Assembly: GCA_964487545.1 (NCBI GenBank)
Contig: CAZARI010000069.1
Span: forward strand, 1 to 9,145
Length of the DNA stretch: 9,145 bases
Source of the DNA: SKUL01 sp964487545
GTDB taxonomy: Bacteria; Bacteroidota; Bacteroidia; Flavobacteriales_D; SKUL01
Reading direction: 5' to 3'
This document shows, piece after piece, positions 5,777-9,145 of the stretch. The translations under genes and the position numbers were made by a program. The first letter of the stretch is position 1. Every line of letters starts with the position of its first letter. The notes beneath the pieces were generated by a model. It did no database searches, was not told where the DNA came from, and saw only the letters and a program-made list of their open reading frames with translations.

Positions 5777-7945
5777 ATGAACGCAAGAATTTTTCTCTTT
5801 TTCGTCGCTTCAATCCTCTTTTCTACTGCCCGCGCTCAACAACCTGAGTGGACAAAACTTCAGGAAAACCCCGGTCAGATAAACCGTTTGTTGTTCACCT
5901 CACCCGATACGGGATTTGCAGCAACAAGCGATGGCCGCATTATTCGAACGACAAACGGCGGATCGAGCTGGAGAGATGCATATGCTGAACATGTAATTAC
6001 AACTCAAGGCCCTACTTTTTTTTATACCTGGCCGATTAAAAGTGTATTTGCATTGGGCAGTCAAAAGGTTTACTTCACAGCAAACAATCAGAACACCATT
6101 TACTATTCCAATGACATGGGCAACAACTGGATGGGTTGGATTTATGTCGATTTCCCAGGGCAACTGTATCTTACGGATGTTTTCTTTATGAACGAAGATG
6201 TGGCATTTGTCTCAGCCAAAACGGGATCGGTTGAAGAGCCCGGGGGCGATGGAATGTTGCTGCGCACGGAGAACGCATCGGACAATGGTTTTGATGTGAA
6301 TTGGGAAGTACTTGAAACAGGTACAACAGACCAAATTGTTAGGATTGGATTTGTAAACGAAACCGAAGGATTCTTTTTAACCACCGAGGGTGTTTTGTAC
6401 CACAGCGAAGATGAAGGAGCGAGCTGGTCTGTAGAAGCTACAATTGATGAGACCATTCATTCATTTGAGATTCAAAACCAAATGGTTTGGTTTGCAGGAG
6501 AAAACGGCTTGATTGCCAATAAGAATTGTGCATCTGGTGAATGGTCAATGCAATCTACCGGTAGCAGCACCAATTATAAAGCGGTTTATTTTGCCGATGA
6601 CCAATTTGGTTGGTTGGCTGGAGATATGGGAGAATTCTGGTCCACTTCTGATGGTGGCGATTCTTGGCAATTGATGTCAGATCCTGGAGTGGGTGAAATC
6701 CAACACGTTGTTGGTTTTGATGATGGAAGTGTTTATGTGTCAGGCGAGAACGGAAACATAATGAAGTCGGCTGACCACGGTACCTCGTGGAACATCTCCT
6801 ATGGAGAATTTGATGATTTCAACGATGCTTTTTTTGTTTCGGACAATCTGGGGTGGGCAGCGGCAAACCAAGGTTTAATTTACAAAACTATGAATGGAGG
6901 CAATAGTTGGACAGCACTTTCAACGGGTGTCGATTTCGACATTCAAGCCGTGCACTTTTTGAATGAAGAAAAAGGTTTCGCCTGCGCCTGGACAGAGTGG
7001 CAAACTACAGGCGATCTATTGTATACTACAGACGGAGGATCGACATGGAATATTCACGAGGACGTAACCGGTCGGTTGGCTGATGTTTTCTTCATTAATG
7101 AAAACAAAGGGTGGATAGCAGTCGATGATGGTCGGGTTTTTAAAACCAACAACGGCGGAGATTCATGGAGCGAAGTCTCCAATGAAGGACAATTTCACGA
7201 GCGCGTTTTTTTCGTCAACGAAAATGTAGGCTGGCTAATTGGTAGCTCCGTAAGAAGATCAATAGATGGAGGTGAAACATGGGAGACACAGGATGTCGGT
7301 AATGTACAGGGCATCCATTTTCTAGATGAACAAACGGGCTGGGTTTGCGGACCTCAAAAAATATACGGCACCAATGATGGCGGTAACAATTGGAATGAAC
7401 TCTGGTCGGAATCATGGGGCCTGGGAAGCAGCATTTTTAAAACGGTATTTTTCGAGGATGAGTTGCACGGCTGGGCTATGGGCTATTACGATACGCCATC
7501 GCAAGCTCGAATCGCGTACACCGAAGATGGAGGTGAAACTTGGCAATCCGACTTTTACATTACCCCTTCAAGTATCCAAATTATAGAGCGCACCCCTCAA
7601 AATAGGTTAGTTGCAGTAGGCGAAAACGGGGTAGTACTTTCATATATTTCAGACCTCGCCAGTAATGTGATAGAATCCTATCTTTCCGAACCATTTCAGC
7701 CGGTATTATTTCCCAATCCCGCTGCAGACTATGCCAATCTTAAATTAAATCTGGAAGTATCCACAGTGCTCAATATTGCGATACACGATAATACAGGAAG
7801 AATCATAAACTCAGAACAAAGACATTTAGCGGCTGGAGAACAACAATTAAGGCTAGAATTGGATGGGATTTCAGAAGGTCTTTATCTGGTTCGTATTTCC
7901 GATAATCATCAGTATGTTTCGGTGCCGGTCATTGTTCTACGATAA
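5777..7945 (+). CDS. Secreted Ycf48-like/BNR-repeat protein with T9SS C-terminal sorting domain
   Basis: The product is a 722-aa surface or secreted protein. Residues 1-20 are a signal peptide (MNARIFLFF…STARA-QQP). Residues about 25-630 carry at least eleven Asp-box-like motifs, (N/D)-x-G-x-x-W, with the Trp at 65, 118, 217, 297, 338, 378, 424, 464, 502, 539 and 589. From 297 to 502 the spacing is close to 40 residues. Between them are the F(F/I)xNExxGW turns typical of Ycf48-like (photosystem II assembly factor-like) repeats. This predicts one long or two stacked beta-propellers. Residues about 640-722 are a type A T9SS sorting domain: FPNPAADY at 645, a central HDNTGRII and the closing GLYLVRIS. 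The protein should therefore cross the outer membrane through T9SS. Despite the family name nothing suggests photosynthesis; in Bacteroidota such repeats serve as extracellular modules of mostly unknown ligand. The frame is open upstream to 5483, but that part is the decayed neighbour. The ATG at 5777 is chosen for its signal peptide. Confidence 0.9.
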   Translation: MNARIFLFFVASILFSTARAQQPEWTKLQENPGQINRLLFTSPDTGFAATSDGRIIRTTNGGSSWRDAYAEHVITTQGPTFFYTWPIKSVFALGSQKVYFTANNQNTIYYSNDMGNNWMGWIYVDFPGQLYLTDVFFMNEDVAFVSAKTGSVEEPGGDGMLLRTENASDNGFDVNWEVLETGTTDQIVRIGFVNETEGFFLTTEGVLYHSEDEGASWSVEATIDETIHSFEIQNQMVWFAGENGLIANKNCASGEWSMQSTGSSTNYKAVYFADDQFGWLAGDMGEFWSTSDGGDSWQLMSDPGVGEIQHVVGFDDGSVYVSGENGNIMKSADHGTSWNISYGEFDDFNDAFFVSDNLGWAAANQGLIYKTMNGGNSWTALSTGVDFDIQAVHFLNEEKGFACAWTEWQTTGDLLYTTDGGSTWNIHEDVTGRLADVFFINENKGWIAVDDGRVFKTNNGGDSWSEVSNEGQFHERVFFVNENVGWLIGSSVRRSIDGGETWETQDVGNVQGIHFLDEQTGWVCGPQKIYGTNDGGNNWNELWSESWGLGSSIFKTVFFEDELHGWAMGYYDTPSQARIAYTEDGGETWQSDFYITPSSIQIIERTPQNRLVAVGENGVVLSYISDLASNVIESYLSEPFQPVLFPNPAADYANLKLNLEVSTVLNIAIHDNTGRIINSEQRHLAAGEQQLRLELDGISEGLYLVRISDNHQYVSVPVIVLR

Positions 7946-7967
7946 CTGCTTGTGGTCAGTTTGCCAA

Positions 7968-8012
7968 AATAGTTTCAACTTCAAATCCAATGCCCTCTAA
8001 GGTTGAACTATT
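7968..8012. terminator. Imperfect inverted repeat between convergent genes
   Basis: AATAGTTTCAACTT (7968-7981) and AAGGTTGAACTATT (7999-8012) are near reverse complements, differing by one bulged base on each arm, around a 17-nt loop. It sits between the stop of the + strand repeat protein and the end of the - strand hydrolase, overlapping the hydrolase stop codon. That position suits a bidirectional terminator. There is no T-run, so the call rests on position and symmetry only. Confidence 0.35.
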
Positions 8013-8871
8013 GAATGGTAACGCGTAGCTGATCCGTTTCGAAAGGTAATTGTTGCTTCACGTACCGATCGAACCAGTTCTGCACTTCACTTAAAACGCG
8101 ATTTCGGTTGTTTGACAACCCATGGGTGTCATCGGCATAGGCCTGTAATTGATAAGGTACTCCGTAAACCTCCAGCGAATCTGCCAGTACCTCAACCTGA
8201 TCGTAAAGCACGTGGTCGTCCGTAGTGCTGTGCATCAACAGCAAAGGCACGTCCGCCGGAAATTCGTTTACCCAGTAAATGGCCGATCGCGCGTTCAATT
8301 CCGCTTCGCGGTTTTCGGAAAATCCGGGAATCAATTCTTCGCATACTTCCTCCAAAACGGGATGGTGTTCGATAGACGCTTCCAGGTCAGAAACGCCACC
8401 AATATTAGCCAGCGCTTTGATGTGGAGTTCGGGATAATTTCTGAGCGCGATGAAGTTCATCATTCCTCCGCGGCTCGCGCCCAGTAAGCCCACGCGGCTA
8501 TTGTCGGCTTTGTCGAATTCCGCAGCGCTGCGAATCAGGTTGGCCACGTCGTTGACGTCCGCACCGCCAAATTCTTCCTGGCCTTCGCTTCCACTGTTTC
8601 CACGGTAATTACTGGCCAATACCACATAACCCTTTGCTGCCAGCGGAGCCATAATTTGCACGGCTGTGGCCACTACCAAAGATCCGTTTTCGCGGTTGCC
8701 GCCCCGGTTAAAAATGATTACCGGGTAATTTCCGGGGTCTTTGGGGGCCACCATAAATCCGGTGACCAAATGACCGTCGCTCAGATGGCCAATGGAGAAG
8801 ATGTCCACGGTCTGCAGGTAAGCGAATTCTTCGGTAAAATCCCGAAAACGAAAAATCCAGGAAACACACAC
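8008..8871 (-). CDS. Alpha/beta hydrolase, prolyl oligopeptidase (S9)/dienelactone hydrolase-like
   Basis: The product is a 287-aa serine hydrolase. The visible catalytic triad is S133 in the nucleophile elbow GASRGG, D218 in HSTTDDHV and H250 in DDTHGL. The oxyanion region is probably the NRGGN turn at 55-59, and YRGNSGSEG at 89-97 is typical of the S9 C-terminal-like hydrolases. No propeller domain precedes it, so it is the free-standing catalytic-domain type. The substrate (peptide, ester or acylated sugar) cannot be told. The N-terminus is odd: the only usual start codon is GTG at 8871. The frame stays open upstream to a stop at 8983-8985 but offers no ATG, GTG or TTG, and no signal peptide is seen. 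Its start may be non-standard or its 5' end may have been replaced. The gene is clearly G+C-richer than its neighbours (74 of 120 bases in 8461-8580, against 22 of 60 in 6781-6840). It converges on the T9SS protein gene and belongs to a different transcription unit. Confidence 0.85.
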   Translation of the reverse strand: MCVSWIFRFRDFTEEFAYLQTVDIFSIGHLSDGHLVTGFMVAPKDPGNYPVIIFNRGGNRENGSLVVATAVQIMAPLAAKGYVVLASNYRGNSGSEGQEEFGGADVNDVANLIRSAAEFDKADNSRVGLLGASRGGMMNFIALRNYPELHIKALANIGGVSDLEASIEHHPVLEEVCEELIPGFSENREAELNARSAIYWVNEFPADVPLLLMHSTTDDHVLYDQVEVLADSLEVYGVPYQLQAYADDTHGLSNNRNRVLSEVQNWFDRYVKQQLPFETDQLRVTIQ

Positions 8872-9002
8872 GATATTTTTATTGAATTTAAACTTTAAGT
8901 CTGTGCATGTGTTAATTACATCTGCTAACGCTGATATTATAGGGTACTTTACTCCGTTAGATTGTGTCGTAGGGGTTATGTTTTACCGCTTTTTCTCATT
9001 TT
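8872..9002. other. AT-rich gap upstream of the hydrolase with CTAACG/CGTTAG motifs
   Basis: I see no gene here. Reading on the - strand towards the hydrolase, no TAnnTTTG box is evident. GCTAACG at 8924-8930 is an exact reverse complement of CGTTAGC at 9014-9020, and a third partial copy, CGTTAG, lies at 8955-8960. Such TAAC/GTTA pairs occur in recombination sites, but I could not fold a convincing attC structure. Confidence 0.3.
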
Positions 9003-9145
9003 TTACAGGCAATCGTTAGCCGTTCCGGTGGCTCTATTAGTATTATTTATGTCCCCAACTGTATCCCCAACTGTATCCCCAACTTTGATTTTTGGATTTT
9101 TTAGAGATGTGTTTTGCTCCGCTTTTTGCGCCCTTTTTTGGATGG
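9003..9145 (-). CDS. Possible C-terminal tail of a gene running off the window (partial)
   Basis: On the - strand a frame is open from the window edge to a TAA at 9003-9005, giving 46 residues. The sequence is hydrophilic, begins IQKRAQKAEQ, then has a VGDTVGDTVGDI repeat and ends NDCL. This resembles a disordered, charged C-terminal tail rather than a folded domain, and I do not recognise the family. It would lie 131 nt upstream of the hydrolase start on the same strand. Open frames this short also arise by chance. The multiple-of-three unit length of the tandem repeat (12 bp) is the only mild support for coding. Confidence 0.25.
   Translation of the reverse strand, partial: IQKRAQKAEQNTSLKNPKIKVGDTVGDTVGDINNTNRATGTANDCL
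9048..9083. repeat. Three tandem 12-bp units (TGTATCCCCAAC)
   Basis: TGTATCCCCAAC occurs exactly at 9060-9071 and 9072-9083, preceded by a variant TATGTCCCCAAC at 9048-9059 that differs at two positions. The CCCCAAC core therefore recurs at a strict 12-bp step. Read on the - strand it encodes VGDT-VGDT-VGDI in the possible partial gene. Variable copy number by slippage is likely. Confidence 0.8.

Noticed and set aside
5483..7945. Single 820-residue protein starting at ATG 5483
   Set aside because: The first 98 residues include out-of-frame pseudogene sequence with no signal peptide, whereas ATG 5777 begins with a textbook signal peptide.
5777..7945. Sialidase/glycosidase because of the BNR/Asp-box motifs
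   Set aside because: No sialidase catalytic Arg triad or FRIP motif is seen. The F-xNExxGW turns point to Ycf48-like repeats with a T9SS tail instead.
8149..8487. Open frame on the + strand opposite the hydrolase
   Set aside because: It is antisense to a hydrolase with an intact catalytic triad, and its translation is basic and low-complexity without domain features. Such shadows are common in G+C-richer genes.

Overview
The window looks like a chromosomal segment from a member of the Bacteroidota. Four lines of sequence evidence support this. A secreted repeat protein ends in a type IX secretion (Por) sorting domain. Several signal peptides place the predicted cut just before a Gln (…VAA-QRS, …ITA-QDS, …LLA-Q, …ARA-QQP). 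Starts lack Shine-Dalgarno sequences and have A/T-rich leaders instead. One clear TAnnTTTG-type -7 element is present. Genus or family cannot be read from the sequence.

Layout, left to right. Positions 1-297 are AT-rich and non-coding, with a perfect 7-bp hairpin and short direct repeats. A two-component pair follows on the + strand: a LytTR-type response regulator (298-1032) and a signal-peptide/TPR/one-TM histidine kinase of the LytS/YehU His_kinase type (1120-3060). A 175-bp intergenic region then carries a hairpin, a 10-bp direct repeat spaced 42 bp and a good -7 box. It feeds a small Cys-rich lipoprotein (3236-3466), closely followed by a secreted eight-motif PQQ-like beta-propeller protein (3497-5347). 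Next come a broken Ycf48/BNR-propeller gene (5388 to about 5728; frameshifted and 3'-truncated) and an intact 722-aa Ycf48/BNR-repeat protein with a T9SS C-terminal domain (5777-7945). On the - strand, converging on it, is an alpha/beta hydrolase of the prolyl-oligopeptidase/dienelactone-hydrolase type (8008-8871). This gene is much richer in G+C and seems to lack a normal N-terminus. The right edge (8872-9145) has CTAACG/CGTTAG motifs, three 12-bp tandem units and what may be the C-terminal tail of a - strand gene running off the window.

Working picture (inference): the kinase could sense an envelope signal through its periplasmic TPRs and phosphorylate the LytTR regulator. The adjacent + strand genes for exported proteins (Cys-rich lipoprotein, PQQ-like propeller, Ycf48-like propellers) are its obvious candidate targets, but the sequence does not prove that link. 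The right end looks like a boundary where DNA has been gained, lost or rearranged. No RNA genes, CRISPR arrays or complete insertion sequences were seen.
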